Below, in pieces: positions 26,573 through 36,762 of a stretch of 64,000 nt of DNA. Every line of letters starts with the position of its first letter. Within the stretch, counting starts at the first letter, position 1. The stretch covers positions 14,787 to 78,786 of the forward strand of contig JAEWOP010000250.1 in NCBI GenBank assembly GCA_023399635.1, given 5' to 3'. The stretch comes from Pseudomonadota bacterium (GTDB lineage: Bacteria > Pseudomonadota > Alphaproteobacteria > Rhizobiales > Rhizobiaceae). The notes below the pieces were generated by a model, which was not told the DNA's origin, did no database searches, and worked only from the letters and a program-made list of their open reading frames with translations. The translations under genes and the position numbers were made by a program.

Positions 26573-26803
26573 ATGCTTGAACTCATCCGGACCAACGATG
26601 CCGTGCTTCTTTCCTTCGCCGAAAGCCTGATGCGCGACGCGGGTATTCACTGCATGATCGCAGATCAGGGCATGAGCATCCTGGAAGGATCGCTTGGGCT
26701 ATTGCCGCGGCGCCTGCTGGTGGAAGAGGATCGGGCAGACGAGGCCCGGCGCATCCTGGTGGATGCTGGGCTGGCGGGGGAACTGCGAGATCCCGCCGCA
26801 TGA
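26573..26803 (+). CDS. DUF2007 domain protein
   Basis: A 76-residue protein matching the DUF2007 pattern: MLELIRTNDAVLLSFAESLMRDAGIHCMIADQGMSILEGSLGLLPRRLLVEEDRADEARRIL. This is a small alpha/beta fold found near signal-transduction and methyltransferase genes; the family has been suggested to bind regulatory partners, but no role is established. The ATG at 26573 is chosen; the long upstream in-frame extension lies over the divergent polyprenyl synthase. Its stop overlaps the next ATG by 4 bases, so it is coupled to the methyltransferase gene. Confidence 0.85.
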   Translation: MLELIRTNDAVLLSFAESLMRDAGIHCMIADQGMSILEGSLGLLPRRLLVEEDRADEARRILVDAGLAGELRDPAA

Positions 26804-27579
26804 ACGAAACCATCGATGCCTTCCATCGTGGCCGTTTCCACCTCGTGCAGCCAAAGGGGATCGGGCACCGCTCCGGCGTCGATGCGATGCTTCTGGCCTC
26901 TCTGGTGGACGGTGCCGGTCCCATGAGCGTTGCCGATCTCGGAGCGGGGGCAGGGGCGGCAGGGTTGGCGGTAGCGTCCAGGCTGCCGCAGGCACAGGTT
27001 CTGTTGGTTGAGCGCTCCGAACTGATGGCCCACTGTGCGCGTAAGTCTCTGGCGCTCCCGCAGAACGCCGGGTATGCGCAACGGGTCAGCGTCCTGGAAG
27101 CCGATGTCACACTGACGGGAAAGGCGCGCCAGGCCGCGGGTCTCCAAGACGAGGTCTACGATCACGTCATCATGAATCCGCCATTCAACGATCCGAGCGA
27201 CCGTCTGACGCCCGATGCTCTCAAGGCGGAGGCGCATGCCATGAACGAAGGGCTGTTCGACGCCTGGATCAGGACTGCTGGCGCAATCTTGAAGCCTGGC
27301 GGCCAGTTGTCGCTGATCGCCCGACCACAATCGATCGCCGAGATCATCCAGGCCTGCGGGCGCCGCTTCGGCGGGCTGGAGATACGCGCCATCCACCCGC
27401 GGCCCGCAGAAGATGCGACGCGGCTCTTGCTCACGGCCATCAAGGGATCACGTGCAAGGCTCGTTTTTCGCGCACCGCTTTTTCTTCATGGTCCGGAAGG
27501 CCACGGCTTCACCAGCGAGGCAGATGACCTCAACAACGGGCGCATTGCCTTTCCCCGCCGGACAACCGCGCGGCGCTGA
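26800..27579 (+). CDS. TrmN6-like methyltransferase (tRNA1(Val) m6A37-type)
   Basis: A 259-residue class I SAM-dependent methyltransferase. Motif I is VADLGAGAGAAGLAVASRLP, and the amino-group methylation motif is NPPFND (about residue 127), placing it with the TrmN6/YfiC group that methylates adenine 37 of tRNA1(Val). GHRSGVDAMLLAS upstream of motif I is typical of that group. It follows DUF2007 with a 4-base overlap. The target tRNA is inferred from family, not seen. Confidence 0.87.
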   Translation: MNETIDAFHRGRFHLVQPKGIGHRSGVDAMLLASLVDGAGPMSVADLGAGAGAAGLAVASRLPQAQVLLVERSELMAHCARKSLALPQNAGYAQRVSVLEADVTLTGKARQAAGLQDEVYDHVIMNPPFNDPSDRLTPDALKAEAHAMNEGLFDAWIRTAGAILKPGGQLSLIARPQSIAEIIQACGRRFGGLEIRAIHPRPAEDATRLLLTAIKGSRARLVFRAPLFLHGPEGHGFTSEADDLNNGRIAFPRRTTARR

Positions 27580-27655
27580 AAAAGCCAGTCCTCCCATTGT
27601 GTTTGCGGTTGTAGACCATACATCTCGCTCACCAACCCGATGAGAAGGATTTCAA

Positions 27656-28522
27656 ATGGCCGGTCTGTTGTCGCGCGTGATGCCGAAGCGTTTCCGCAAG
27701 GAGGGAACGGCCATTCCGGTGGTCAGGCTGCAGGGGGTCATCATGACCGGGGGCAGCCAGTTTCGGCCGAGCCTCAACCTCGCAACCGTCGCGCCGATGC
27801 TTGAAAAGGCCTTCTCCAGGAAGGATGCTCCCGCCGTTGCCATCTCGATCAACTCGCCTGGTGGCTCACCTGTTCAGTCCCGGTTGATCTATCAGCGCAT
27901 CCGCGCCCTTGCGGAGGAGAAGGACAAGAAGGTCCTGATGTTTGTCGAGGACGTCGCGGCTTCCGGCGGCTATATGATTGCGCTTGCCGGAGACGAGATC
28001 TTTGCCGACCCGACGTCGATCGTTGGTTCCATTGGGGTCGTGTCGGGAGGCTTCGGTTTTCCGGAGCTGCTGCGAAAGATCGGCGTTGAACGTCGCGTTT
28101 ATACCGCCGGTGAAAACAAGGTGATCCTCGATCCTTTCCAGCCGGAAAAGGAAGGCGACGTCGAATATCTGAAAACGCTGCAACTGGAGATTCACAAGGT
28201 CTTCATAGACATGGTGAAGGCGCGGCGCGGCAGCCGGCTGGCCGAGGATGACACGATCTTCTCCGGCCTTTTCTGGACCGGCGGACGCGGTGTCGATCTC
28301 GGTCTGGTCGACGGCTTGGGCGAGATGCGCGAGACGCTGAAGCGTCGCTATGGCGACAAGACCCGGCTGGAACTGGTTGCCGGGGCCCGCAACATGTTCG
28401 GGCGCCGTCTGCCCGGCGTCATCGCCGGCGGCGGCAATCCCGGTGCGATCGTCGCCAGTGCCGCTTCGGGGCTTGCGGAAACGCTGGAGGAAAAGGCAAT
28501 GTGGAGCCGTTACGGGCTCTAA
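27656..28522 (+). CDS. S49-family serine peptidase (SppA/SohB-like)
   Basis: A 288-residue signal-peptide-peptidase A family enzyme. The catalytic Ser is in VAASGGYMIALAGDEIFADPTSIVGSIGVVSGG (about residue 103), and the glycine-rich INSPGGSPVQS loop precedes it. No N-terminal membrane helix is visible in MAGLLSRVMPKRFRKEG, so it resembles the short single-domain form; it may work as an oligomeric ring. The role in degrading signal peptides or envelope proteins is by analogy. A GAGAAGGA upstream supports the ATG at 27656. It is followed by a small membrane protein gene. Confidence 0.9.
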   Translation: MAGLLSRVMPKRFRKEGTAIPVVRLQGVIMTGGSQFRPSLNLATVAPMLEKAFSRKDAPAVAISINSPGGSPVQSRLIYQRIRALAEEKDKKVLMFVEDVAASGGYMIALAGDEIFADPTSIVGSIGVVSGGFGFPELLRKIGVERRVYTAGENKVILDPFQPEKEGDVEYLKTLQLEIHKVFIDMVKARRGSRLAEDDTIFSGLFWTGGRGVDLGLVDGLGEMRETLKRRYGDKTRLELVAGARNMFGRRLPGVIAGGGNPGAIVASAASGLAETLEEKAMWSRYGL

Positions 28523-28549
28523 CGGACGCAGCGGGGGAAGGCGGCGGAG

Positions 28550-28741
28550 ATGGCGCAACTCATATTCTTCATTGTCCTCGTGGGGGGCGGCTGGCTGCTT
28601 TACAGGCGCTTCATCAGCGATGCCGAGAAACTCACGGCCCGTTCACGTGAACGGCAGAAGGAGCAGGAAACCGGTGCTTTGGGAACGTTGATCAAGGATC
28701 CCGATACGGGGGAGTACCGCGTCAAAAGGGATGATGAATAG
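28550..28741 (+). CDS. Small single-pass membrane protein
   Basis: A 63-residue protein with one N-terminal membrane helix (QLIFFIVLVGGGWLLYRRFI, about 3-22) and a charged cytoplasmic tail ending LGTLIKDPDTGEYRVKRDDE. It begins 28 bases after the S49 peptidase stop with GGCGGAGATGG near the start, so it may be co-transcribed with the peptidase. Small proteins of this kind lie between S49 peptidases and glyQ in rhizobia. No domain assignment; function unknown. Confidence 0.8.
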   Translation: MAQLIFFIVLVGGGWLLYRRFISDAEKLTARSRERQKEQETGALGTLIKDPDTGEYRVKRDDE

Positions 28742-28833
28742 GAGGAGCGTAACAGCTCCGGCCATAATTCCTTGACCCTTGCTGCTCTGCGTGGCACTCG
28801 TCCGCTGTTTCCTTCAGATGCCGGCGATAAGCA

Positions 28834-29790
28834 ATGACCGATCTTCCAGACCACATGTCCCCGACCCGTTCTTTCCAGGGGTTGATCCTGGCTCTCCACA
28901 ACTACTGGGCCGACAAGGGTTGCGCGGTGCTGCAGCCTTACGACATGGAAGTTGGCGCCGGCACCTTCCACCCGGCCACCACGCTCCGCGCGCTCGGACC
29001 GAAGCCCTGGAAAGCTGCCTATGTGCAGCCATCGCGTCGTCCCTCGGACGGCCGCTATGGCGAAAACCCCAACCGTTTGCAGCATTATTACCAGTACCAG
29101 GTCATCCTGAAGCCCAACCCTTCGAACCTGCAGGAACTCTACCTCGGTTCGCTCGCGGCAATTGGGCTCGACCCGCTGCTGCATGACGTTCGCTTCGTGG
29201 AAGACGATTGGGAAAGCCCGACGCTCGGCGCCTGGGGGCTTGGCTGGGAATGCTGGTGCGACGGTATGGAAGTCTCGCAGTTCACCTACTTCCAGCAGGT
29301 CTGCGGTATCGAGTGCTCACCGGTTGCCGGTGAACTGACCTACGGGCTCGAGCGGCTCGCGATGTATGTTCAAGGGGTCGACAATGTCTACGATCTGAAC
29401 TTCAACGGCCGCGAAGGCGAGGAGCGGATCTCCTATGGAGACGTTTTCCTTCAGGCCGAGCAAGAATATTCACGCCACAACTTCGAATTCGCCGACACGG
29501 CCATGCTGCACCGGCACTTCATCGATGCCGAGAAGGAATGCCAGGCTTTGCTGGCGGCCGGTGCACCCGGGGCAAATGCCAACCAGACGCTGCACAAATG
29601 TGTCTTCCCCGCCTATGACCAGTGCATCAAGGCGAGCCATGTCTTCAATCTGTTGGATGCCCGCGGCGTCATCTCCGTGACCGAACGTCAAAGCTATATC
29701 CTGCGCGTCCGCACGCTTGCCAAGGCCTGCGGGGAAGCATTTCTGCTGACCGACGCCGGGGGTGTCAACCTGCGCCAGACAACGGCCTGA
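28834..29790 (+). CDS. glyQ: Glycyl-tRNA synthetase alpha subunit
   Basis: A 318-residue class II synthetase core that charges tRNA-Gly in the alpha2-beta2 enzyme. Visible are [44 protein letters not shown] and [34 protein letters not shown] (class II motif 2), ending in a C-terminal helical region with [26 protein letters not shown]. It is full length. Unlike the usual adjacent glyQ-glyS pair, a LemA gene and a DUF2207 gene lie between it and glyS. Confidence 0.97.
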   Translation: MTDLPDHMSPTRSFQGLILALHNYWADKGCAVLQPYDMEVGAGTFHPATTLRALGPKPWKAAYVQPSRRPSDGRYGENPNRLQHYYQYQVILKPNPSNLQELYLGSLAAIGLDPLLHDVRFVEDDWESPTLGAWGLGWECWCDGMEVSQFTYFQQVCGIECSPVAGELTYGLERLAMYVQGVDNVYDLNFNGREGEERISYGDVFLQAEQEYSRHNFEFADTAMLHRHFIDAEKECQALLAAGAPGANANQTLHKCVFPAYDQCIKASHVFNLLDARGVISVTERQSYILRVRTLAKACGEAFLLTDAGGVNLRQTTA

Positions 29791-29862
29791 CGGCAGGTTT
29801 GACGGTCCCTCGAAAGCTTTCTAGTGTCCCCCGGGACTTGAAGTTCATTGGGGGATTCTTGG

Positions 29863-30414
29863 ATGTATATCCTGCTCGGCATCGTCGTATTGATCGTTCT
29901 TTACGGCGTCTTTCTCTACAACAGCCTGGTCAAGTCACGTCAGATGGCGGAAGAGGCCTGGTCAGGCATCGACGTGCAGCTGAAGCGCCGTGCGGATCTC
30001 ATTCCCAATCTGATTGAGACGGTGAAGGGATACGCGGCGCACGAAAAGACGACCTTCGAGGAGGTGGTCGAACTGCGCAACCGGGCGCAGTCGATGCCGG
30101 CAGGTGATGTCGCCGGCCGGGCGCAGGTGGAGGGGATGCTGTCACAGGCGCTCGGCAAACTCTTCGCGCTGGCGGAAGCCTATCCTGACCTGAAGGCCAA
30201 CCAGAACTTCCTGGAGCTGCAAAGCTCGCTCGAAACCATCGAGAGCGAGATACAGATGTCGCGCCGCTACTACAACGGCGCTGCGCGTGACCTCAACGTC
30301 AAGGTGGAAAGCGTGCCATCCAACCTTGTGGCGAACCAGTTCGGCTTTTCCAAGCGCGAATATTTCGAGATCGAGAATCCAGCCGATCGCGCCGTTCCAG
30401 CTGTCAAATTCTGA
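29863..30414 (+). CDS. LemA family protein
   Basis: A 183-residue LemA protein with one N-terminal membrane helix (YILLGIVVLIVLYGVFLYNSLV, about residues 2-23) and a long helical domain containing the family hallmark AWSGIDVQLKRRADLIPNLIETVKGYAAHEKTTFEEV. It ends FGFSKREYFEIENPADRAVPAVKF. The LemA domain is of unknown function and often sits next to a TPM/DUF2207 membrane protein, as it does here. The ATG at 29863 is preferred over a TTG at 29848. The next gene starts 8 bases later. Confidence 0.93.
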   Translation: MYILLGIVVLIVLYGVFLYNSLVKSRQMAEEAWSGIDVQLKRRADLIPNLIETVKGYAAHEKTTFEEVVELRNRAQSMPAGDVAGRAQVEGMLSQALGKLFALAEAYPDLKANQNFLELQSSLETIESEIQMSRRYYNGAARDLNVKVESVPSNLVANQFGFSKREYFEIENPADRAVPAVKF

Positions 30415-30421
30415 GCCGACC

Positions 30422-32350
30422 ATGCTTGTCCGCCTGCTGCTCCCGGCGCTCCTTTGGCTCACCTTTGTCGTTCCTGCCTCTAGCGCCGAATACATCCGGT
30501 CCTATCATGCCGACATTCAGGTGGCGGCTGATGGTGAACTGACTGTCTCTGAGACGATCACGGTCAATGCGGAAGGTCGCGACATCCGTCGCGGCATCTT
30601 CCGTGATTTTCCGCTGACGATGGAGGATGAGGAGGGGCGCACACAGCGGGTAGGCTTCGATGTAGTTTCCGTCACCCGCGAAGGGGCGCCGGAGGACTGG
30701 CACACGGAAACGATCTCCGGCGGTATCCGCATCTATACCGGCTCGCAGGATGCGTTCCTTGAGCACGGCGAGCATACTTACGTCATCACCTACCGCACCG
30801 ACCGCCAGATTCGCTATTTTGACGACCACGATGAACTCTACTGGAACGTCACCGGCAATGGCTGGATGTTTCGCATCGAGCAGGCATCGGCGCGCGTAAC
30901 GCTGCCGCAGGGAGCGCAGGTGACGGAGACGGTCGCCTATACGGGTCCTCTTGGTGCCGCCGATACCAATGCAAACATGCGGGCAAGCGGCAACACTGCC
31001 GTTTTCTCGACGACCAGGCCGCTTGCACCCAATGAAGGCCTGACCATTGTGGCAGGAATTCCCAAGGGCGTAATCGCAGCGCCTTCCGCCGACGATCTGC
31101 GCAACTGGTGGTTCCGCGACAACATCAACGCCCTCCTGGGCTTCGGAGGGCTGGCGGCGGTTGCGCTTTATTATGCCCGCAACTGGACCCGCGTCGGCAG
31201 GGATCCAGCACGAGGTGTCATGGTGCCGCGCTGGCACCCGCCGGAAGGCCTATCGCCTGCACTCGTCAACTACGTAGACAACAAGGGCTTTTCCGGTGGT
31301 GGCTGGACGGCACTTTCTGCCACGGCACTCGATCTTGCGGTCAAAGGCTATGTGACACTCGAAGACATGGAGAACTCGATCACAATTCGGCGCACCGACA
31401 AGAGCGGGGATAAGGAGCTTCCAACTGGCCAGACAGCGCTTCTGAAGGAAATTGGTGGCCCAGGCAACGAATTGGTGATCGACCAGGCGAACGGCGCGAA
31501 GGTGCAGACGGTCGGCACCAGCTTCCGCCGTGCCATCGAGAAGGAACATCGCGGTAGGTATTACAAGGCCAATACCGGCTATGTGGTCGGCGGTGTCCTG
31601 CTCAGCCTCGTCGTGCTCGGCATCTTGTTCGCCTTCGGAAATATCGATCCTGATCTGCTCGTCGTCTTCATGGTGCCGGTCTTCTTCGCTGCGTTTCTCG
31701 GCGGCTTTGCCGTCAGCTTCGGCAAGAAGCTCAGGCGCGGAAGTTCGCTGGTTTCGAAGATTCTTGCTGTGGTCGTTCTCGGCTTCATCGGCCTTGTCGC
31801 ACTCTCTGCCATCTCCAGTATTCTTGTCATTATCGTCACCGATCTTTCTGGAACGGAACATTGGCCGCCGCTCGTATCCGTCGGCGGCATCGTGTTGATC
31901 AACGTCATCTTCCTCTTCCTGATGGGCGCGCCTACGCCGCTGGGTCGCAAGCGGATGGACGAGATCGACGGCCTGCGGACCTATCTCACCTTGGCGGAAA
32001 AGGACCGCATGAACATGGCCGGCGCACCCACGATGTCGCCGCGCCATTTCGAAACGCTGTTGCCTTACGCCGTCGCGCTTGGTGTCGAGAAGCCCTGGAG
32101 CGAGCACTTCGAGACCTGGCTGGCCACGGCGGCGGCCGGTGCGGCAGCGGCTTCGTATTCGCCTGCATGGTACGACGGTCACGGGGCAGGCGGCTTCGGC
32201 AATCGCATTGGCGGCTTTTCCTCCGCCATGGCCTCGACCATCGCCTCCACAATCCCAACCCCAACGAGCAGTTCCTCGTCCTCCGGTTATTCCTCCAGCG
32301 GCGGCTTTTCCGGCGGCGGTGGGGGAGGCGGCGGCGGCGGGGGGTGGTAG
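30422..32350 (+). CDS. DUF2207 membrane protein with glycine-rich tail
   Basis: A 642-residue protein: a signal peptide (MLVRLLLPALLWLTFVVPASSA), a periplasmic DUF2207 beta domain (about 25-220, with SYHADIQVAADGELTVSETITVNAEG), a membrane helix near 235-250, a cytoplasmic part and two further helix pairs (about 415-500), then a Ser-rich stretch ending in SGGGGGGGGGGGW-type glycine repeats. This glycine-rich end is a hallmark of the family and is exposed at the C-terminus. It is coupled to the LemA gene (8-base gap). The pair probably forms a membrane complex of unknown role. Confidence 0.9.
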   Translation: MLVRLLLPALLWLTFVVPASSAEYIRSYHADIQVAADGELTVSETITVNAEGRDIRRGIFRDFPLTMEDEEGRTQRVGFDVVSVTREGAPEDWHTETISGGIRIYTGSQDAFLEHGEHTYVITYRTDRQIRYFDDHDELYWNVTGNGWMFRIEQASARVTLPQGAQVTETVAYTGPLGAADTNANMRASGNTAVFSTTRPLAPNEGLTIVAGIPKGVIAAPSADDLRNWWFRDNINALLGFGGLAAVALYYARNWTRVGRDPARGVMVPRWHPPEGLSPALVNYVDNKGFSGGGWTALSATALDLAVKGYVTLEDMENSITIRRTDKSGDKELPTGQTALLKEIGGPGNELVIDQANGAKVQTVGTSFRRAIEKEHRGRYYKANTGYVVGGVLLSLVVLGILFAFGNIDPDLLVVFMVPVFFAAFLGGFAVSFGKKLRRGSSLVSKILAVVVLGFIGLVALSAISSILVIIVTDLSGTEHWPPLVSVGGIVLINVIFLFLMGAPTPLGRKRMDEIDGLRTYLTLAEKDRMNMAGAPTMSPRHFETLLPYAVALGVEKPWSEHFETWLATAAAGAAAASYSPAWYDGHGAGGFGNRIGGFSSAMASTIASTIPTPTSSSSSSGYSSSGGFSGGGGGGGGGGGW

Positions 32351-32461
32351 GGGCCTCGTCGTAGGCTACTACCGAATGACTTTTCCTCCCCGTCAGGATG
32401 ACTTTTGCTGCGCGGCTTGCTAAGTCCGCGGCGATCCCTTTTACAGCGCAAAGAAATCATC

Positions 32462-34750
32462 ATGCCTGATCTGCTGCTCGAACTCCGTTCAGAGGAAATC
32501 CCTGCCCGCATGCAACGCAAGGCGGCCGGCGACCTAAAAAAACTGGTCACCGATGCACTGGTCGAAGCAGGGCTGACCTATGAAGGCGCACGGGAATACT
32601 GGACACCACGCCGGCTGACGCTTGATCTGCGCGGCTTGACCGCTCGTTCGGCGGACCAGCGCGAGGAGATCAAGGGTCCGTCGACAAAGGCGCCGGAACA
32701 GGCGGTGCAGGGGTTCCTCCGGAAGGCTGGCCTGTCTTCGGTTTCCGAAGCACAGGTGGTCAGCGACCCGAAGAAGGGCGACTTCTATCTCGCCGTTGTT
32801 TCCAAGCCAGGTCGTGCCGCCGAAGAGATTATCGCCGATGTGATGCCTGGCATTATCCGCAATTTTCCATGGCCACGAACCATGCGCTGGGGTGCGGCCT
32901 CCATGCCGAAGGGTGCCCGCTTCGGCGGCGTGGACGGTAAGGGCTCAGAGAGCTTGCGTTGGGTGCGTCCCCTGCAGTCCATCGTTTGCGTGTTCGGTCC
33001 CGAGCATGAGGAGACCCAGGTCATCCCGTTTGAGGTTGATGGACTGGTTGCCGGCAATGTCACCTATGGCCACCGTTTCCACGCGCCCGCCGCCATAACA
33101 GTGCGCCGCTTCGAGGACTATGTCTCGGGCCTTGAGAGAGCGAAAGTCATGCTCGATGCGGAGCGGCGCAAGGACGTCATCCTGCACGATGCGCGCGATC
33201 TTGCCTTCGCCAATGGACTCGAACTCGTCGAGGACGAGGGCCTCTTGGAGGAGGTCTCGGGCCTCGTCGAATGGCCGCATGTGCTGATGGGAGAATTCGA
33301 GCAGGAGTATCTGGAAATACCGGCCGAGATCATCCGGCTGACCATCAAGACGAACCAGAAATGCTTCGTCACCCGCCCCCAAGGCGCGACCGAAGGCTTG
33401 TCTAATCGCTTCATCCTGATCTCCAACATCGAGGCAAAGGACGGAGGCAAGGAGATTGTCCATGGCAACGGCAAGGTTGTGCGTGCGCGCCTGTCTGATG
33501 CCAAGCATTTCTGGGTACGCGATCAGGGCGATCTTCCTGACCTCCAGGAGTTGCAAGCCTCGGCTGAGAAATTCGGCCTGGACCTGAAAAAACCGCTCGA
33601 CCAGCGGATGGCAAAGCTCGACGCGCTGAATGTCACTTTTCACGCGAAGCTCGGCTCCCAGGGCCGCCGCGTCGGGCGCATGCGTTCGCTGGCGAAGGAG
33701 ATCGCGAAGGTCACCGGTGCCGACCCGGCTCGTGTCGACCGCGCCGTCGTGCTTGCCAAAGCCGACCTTCGCACGGAGGCAGTGGGCGAGTTTCCTGAAT
33801 TGCAGGGCCTGATGGGGCGCCGCTATGCCCTGCTTCAGGGCGAGGACGCGTCCGTTGCGGCCGCGATTGAAGATCATTACAAGCCGCAGGGACCGTCCGA
33901 CCGCGTGCCGAACGACCGGGTGGCAATCACGGTGGCGCTTGCCGACAAGCTCGACACGCTCGCCGGCTTCTGGGCGATCGACGAGAAGCCGACGGGCTCC
34001 AAGGACCCCTATGCGCTGCGCCGCGCAGCACTTGGTGTCGTGCGTATCCTGTTGGAACGAAACGTGCGGCTGAACCTGCTCCCGATGCTGCAGGCGGCCA
34101 TGCCGGGCAAGGCAGATGCGCCGGTCGTATCGCAGATGAACAATGAAAGCTCGGACAAGGCGCAGGCTCTTGCCGACAACAGCTACATCAACGAGACCTT
34201 CCCCGTTGTTGATCTTTCCGGAGATGTAGCAGGCGACCTCCTGTCGTTCTTCCACGATCGCCTGAAGGTCTATCTGCGTGATCAAGGCGCCCGCCACGAC
34301 ATCATTGATGCCGTGTTGACGCCGGATGCGGATGACCTCTTGATGGTTGCCCGTCGCGCCGAGGCACTGACTGCCTTCGTGACGTCCGAGGACGGCCGAA
34401 ATCTTCTGGCCGGCACCAAGCGGGCGGTGCAACTGCTGGCCGCCGAGGAAAAGAAGGGCACAGTCATCGCAGACGGCGTGGCAGACGAACTGCTGAAGCT
34501 TGATGCGGAGAGGGCGCTTCGGTCCGTTGTCTCGCAGGCTTCCGGTGAGGCTTCCGACGCTATCGCCAAGGAAGACTTCCGTTCTGCAATGGAGGCTTTG
34601 TCGAAGCTGCGCGCGCCGGTGGACCACTTCTTTGAAGAGGTGCTGGTCAATGACGAAGACACGGCGATCCGCGCAAACCGCCTGGCCCTGTTGAAGGCAA
34701 TCCGGGAAGCGACCGGAACTGTGGCGGACTTCTCCAAGATCAGCGGCTAG
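32462..34750 (+). CDS. glyS: Glycyl-tRNA synthetase beta subunit
   Basis: A 762-residue beta subunit that binds tRNA-Gly for the alpha2-beta2 enzyme. The N-terminal [29 protein letters not shown] and the LDLRGL and [22 protein letters not shown] blocks are diagnostic, and the C-terminal anticodon-binding helical region ([27 protein letters not shown]) is intact. The ATG at 32462 is chosen over an in-frame upstream start at 32405, since the family begins with PDLLLE. Full length for the family. Confidence 0.97.
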   Translation: MPDLLLELRSEEIPARMQRKAAGDLKKLVTDALVEAGLTYEGAREYWTPRRLTLDLRGLTARSADQREEIKGPSTKAPEQAVQGFLRKAGLSSVSEAQVVSDPKKGDFYLAVVSKPGRAAEEIIADVMPGIIRNFPWPRTMRWGAASMPKGARFGGVDGKGSESLRWVRPLQSIVCVFGPEHEETQVIPFEVDGLVAGNVTYGHRFHAPAAITVRRFEDYVSGLERAKVMLDAERRKDVILHDARDLAFANGLELVEDEGLLEEVSGLVEWPHVLMGEFEQEYLEIPAEIIRLTIKTNQKCFVTRPQGATEGLSNRFILISNIEAKDGGKEIVHGNGKVVRARLSDAKHFWVRDQGDLPDLQELQASAEKFGLDLKKPLDQRMAKLDALNVTFHAKLGSQGRRVGRMRSLAKEIAKVTGADPARVDRAVVLAKADLRTEAVGEFPELQGLMGRRYALLQGEDASVAAAIEDHYKPQGPSDRVPNDRVAITVALADKLDTLAGFWAIDEKPTGSKDPYALRRAALGVVRILLERNVRLNLLPMLQAAMPGKADAPVVSQMNNESSDKAQALADNSYINETFPVVDLSGDVAGDLLSFFHDRLKVYLRDQGARHDIIDAVLTPDADDLLMVARRAEALTAFVTSEDGRNLLAGTKRAVQLLAAEEKKGTVIADGVADELLKLDAERALRSVVSQASGEASDAIAKEDFRSAMEALSKLRAPVDHFFEEVLVNDEDTAIRANRLALLKAIREATGTVADFSKISG

Positions 34751-34804
34751 ACCGTTGACTGGCGAGACTGATCCGCCACGAGGTGATCGTGATTGAGAGG
34801 GAGG

Positions 34805-35251
34805 TCAGTCGAGCCGAAGTTCCAACGCGCTGAAGTCGATTGGCGCCGGCTCGTCTTCCAACCCCATTGCTGTGACGTCAGGATGAACGGCACCGACGGT
34901 GGCACCGCGGTCGACCCCGTCTCCAGCCGTTCCGGCAATGGCGGAACCGCTCCCCGAGGTCCAGTCACGTGCTTTGCTGACGTGAACCACAGGCGACCCA
35001 CCCAACCAGGCCTCGGTGCGCAACATCTTCTTCTCGCCGTTGATCTCGACGATCTCGGTCTTCTGGGAGCCCGGCTCCAGGGTCGGGACCTGGTAACTGG
35101 CTGCCACGTCCTTTGGCTTCAGCGGAGGGCATTCCGCACAGCTCTTCGAAACCACGCTGCCATTGCCGCCATGGTTCGTCACTGGCGTGATGGAAGACGC
35201 AAACGCCGTCCCGCTCGCCAGGATCAGGGCACTCGTCAGCAAGAAACGCAT
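34805..35251 (-). CDS. Small secreted protein resembling the HPE1-like family
   Basis: A 148-residue protein with a clear signal peptide (MRFLLTSALILASGTAFASS) and a CxxC pair in KSCAECPPLKPKD, followed by VPTLEPGSQKTEIVEINGEKKMLRTEAWLGGSPVVHVSK. From memory this matches a rhizobial family called plant virulence effector HPE1-like; I could not check that. It probably acts in the periplasm or outside the cell, and the cysteine pair may bind metal or form a disulfide. A GAGGAG lies upstream of the ATG. It is convergent with glyS and co-directional with purD. Confidence 0.75.
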   Translation of the reverse strand: MRFLLTSALILASGTAFASSITPVTNHGGNGSVVSKSCAECPPLKPKDVAASYQVPTLEPGSQKTEIVEINGEKKMLRTEAWLGGSPVVHVSKARDWTSGSGSAIAGTAGDGVDRGATVGAVHPDVTAMGLEDEPAPIDFSALELRLD

Positions 35252-35340
35252 GGCACGACTCCTCTCATGGAGGAGAAGCTTTAGCCGTGGAGCATTTCCA
35301 TCCCGTCAGCAGAACTGGTAAAATTTAAGTTAAGGCCATT

Positions 35341-36612
35341 TCAGGGGTTTTCGCGTGCGATGGCCCGCCAGCCAATGTCGCGCCGGCAAAAGCCGTTGTC
35401 CCAGCTTACGCGTTCAAGCAGCGCATATGCCTTTGCCTGAGCTTCGGCGACGGTAGGGCCGGTCGCAGTAACATTGAGGACGCGGCCGCCGGTCGCGACC
35501 AGTTTCCCGTCCTTCAAGGCCGTACCCGCATGAAAAATCTTCTCATCGGCAGCTGTCTCGGGAAGCGATCCAATCGGCGTATCCTTCTCATAAGATCCCG
35601 GATAGCCCTTTGATGCCATCACCACCGTCAGTGCCACATCATCCGACCATTCCGCCGAGACCTGATCAAGCGTGCCGGTTGCCGCAGCATGCAGGAGCGG
35701 CAGCAGATCGCTCTTCAGCCGCATCATCAGCACCTGGCATTCCGGGTCGCCGAAACGGACATTGTACTCAATCAGCTCGGGTCCCTTCAGCGTGATCATG
35801 AGGCCGGCGAAGAAGACGCCGGTGAAGGGGTGTCCGCTTTCCGCCATCCCCCGGATCGTCGGCTCGATGATCTCCTTCATCGTGCGCTCGACCATCTGCG
35901 GCGTCATGACAGGCGCTGGAGAATAGGCACCCATGCCTCCCGTGTTTGGGCCGGTGTCACCATCGCCAACGCGTTTGTGGTCCTGTGCGGTTGCCAGGGC
36001 AAGCGCCGTCTTGCCGTCGGATAGGCAAAAGAAGCTTGCTTCCTCGCCGTCAAGGAAGGCCTCAACCACGACCTCCGCGCCGGCGGCGCCGAACGCTCCG
36101 GAGAAGCAGTCGTCGACGGCTGCGAGCGCATCCTCCAATGTCATGGCAACTGTCACGCCCTTGCCCGCCGCCAACCCGTCGGCCTTGATGACAATCGGAG
36201 CGCCCTGATCAATGACATAGGCCTTGGCGCTGTCAGCTTCGGTAAACCGGCGATAAGCACCCGTCGGGATATTGTAGCGGGCACACAGATCCTTGGTGAA
36301 ACCCTTCGAGCCCTCCAGCTGGGCAGCCGCTGCGGAGGGGCCGAAGACGGCAATGCCTTGCTCGCGGAGCCGATCCGCCAAGCCCGCAACCAGCGGCGCC
36401 TCCGGTCCCACGACGACGAGATCGATACCTGCATCTCGGCAATGCTTGACCACGGCCGCATGGTCGTCGACGTCCAAGGAGATGAGTTCGCCATGCTCGG
36501 CGATGCCGGGATTGCCGGGAGCCACAAAGAGCTTCGTCAACAGGGGGGACTGGGCGAGTTTCCAGGCCAGCGCATGCTCGCGTCCACCGGAGCCGATCAG
36601 CAGAACCTTCAT
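35341..36612 (-). CDS. purD: Phosphoribosylamine-glycine ligase
   Basis: A 423-residue ATP-grasp enzyme of purine synthesis that joins phosphoribosylamine to glycine to form [20 protein letters not shown] opens the protein, and the ATP-grasp blocks follow: [27 protein letters not shown] and [10 protein letters not shown]. The ATG at 36612 is preceded by GAAGGGCGAGAC. It is divergent from tex across 150 bases. Confidence 0.96.
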   Translation of the reverse strand: MKVLLIGSGGREHALAWKLAQSPLLTKLFVAPGNPGIAEHGELISLDVDDHAAVVKHCRDAGIDLVVVGPEAPLVAGLADRLREQGIAVFGPSAAAAQLEGSKGFTKDLCARYNIPTGAYRRFTEADSAKAYVIDQGAPIVIKADGLAAGKGVTVAMTLEDALAAVDDCFSGAFGAAGAEVVVEAFLDGEEASFFCLSDGKTALALATAQDHKRVGDGDTGPNTGGMGAYSPAPVMTPQMVERTMKEIIEPTIRGMAESGHPFTGVFFAGLMITLKGPELIEYNVRFGDPECQVLMMRLKSDLLPLLHAAATGTLDQVSAEWSDDVALTVVMASKGYPGSYEKDTPIGSLPETAADEKIFHAGTALKDGKLVATGGRVLNVTATGPTVAEAQAKAYALLERVSWDNGFCRRDIGWRAIARENP

Positions 36613-36762
36613 GTCTCGCCCTTCCTTCTTGGTCTCAAGCGGCGGTTAAGGGGAGGGGGGGCAAAGGTCAAGCATGCATCCTGTGGAATCGCGGGTCTTC
36701 CACGTTGCCATGCCCTAAAGTTTCACTATGGTCTCGCCTCCCGACGAGAATGAGAGACCGCC

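Noticed and set aside
32945..34627. A 560-residue minus-strand frame over glyS
   Set aside because: GlyS is full length and conserved on the plus strand; the minus frame has no recognisable motif.
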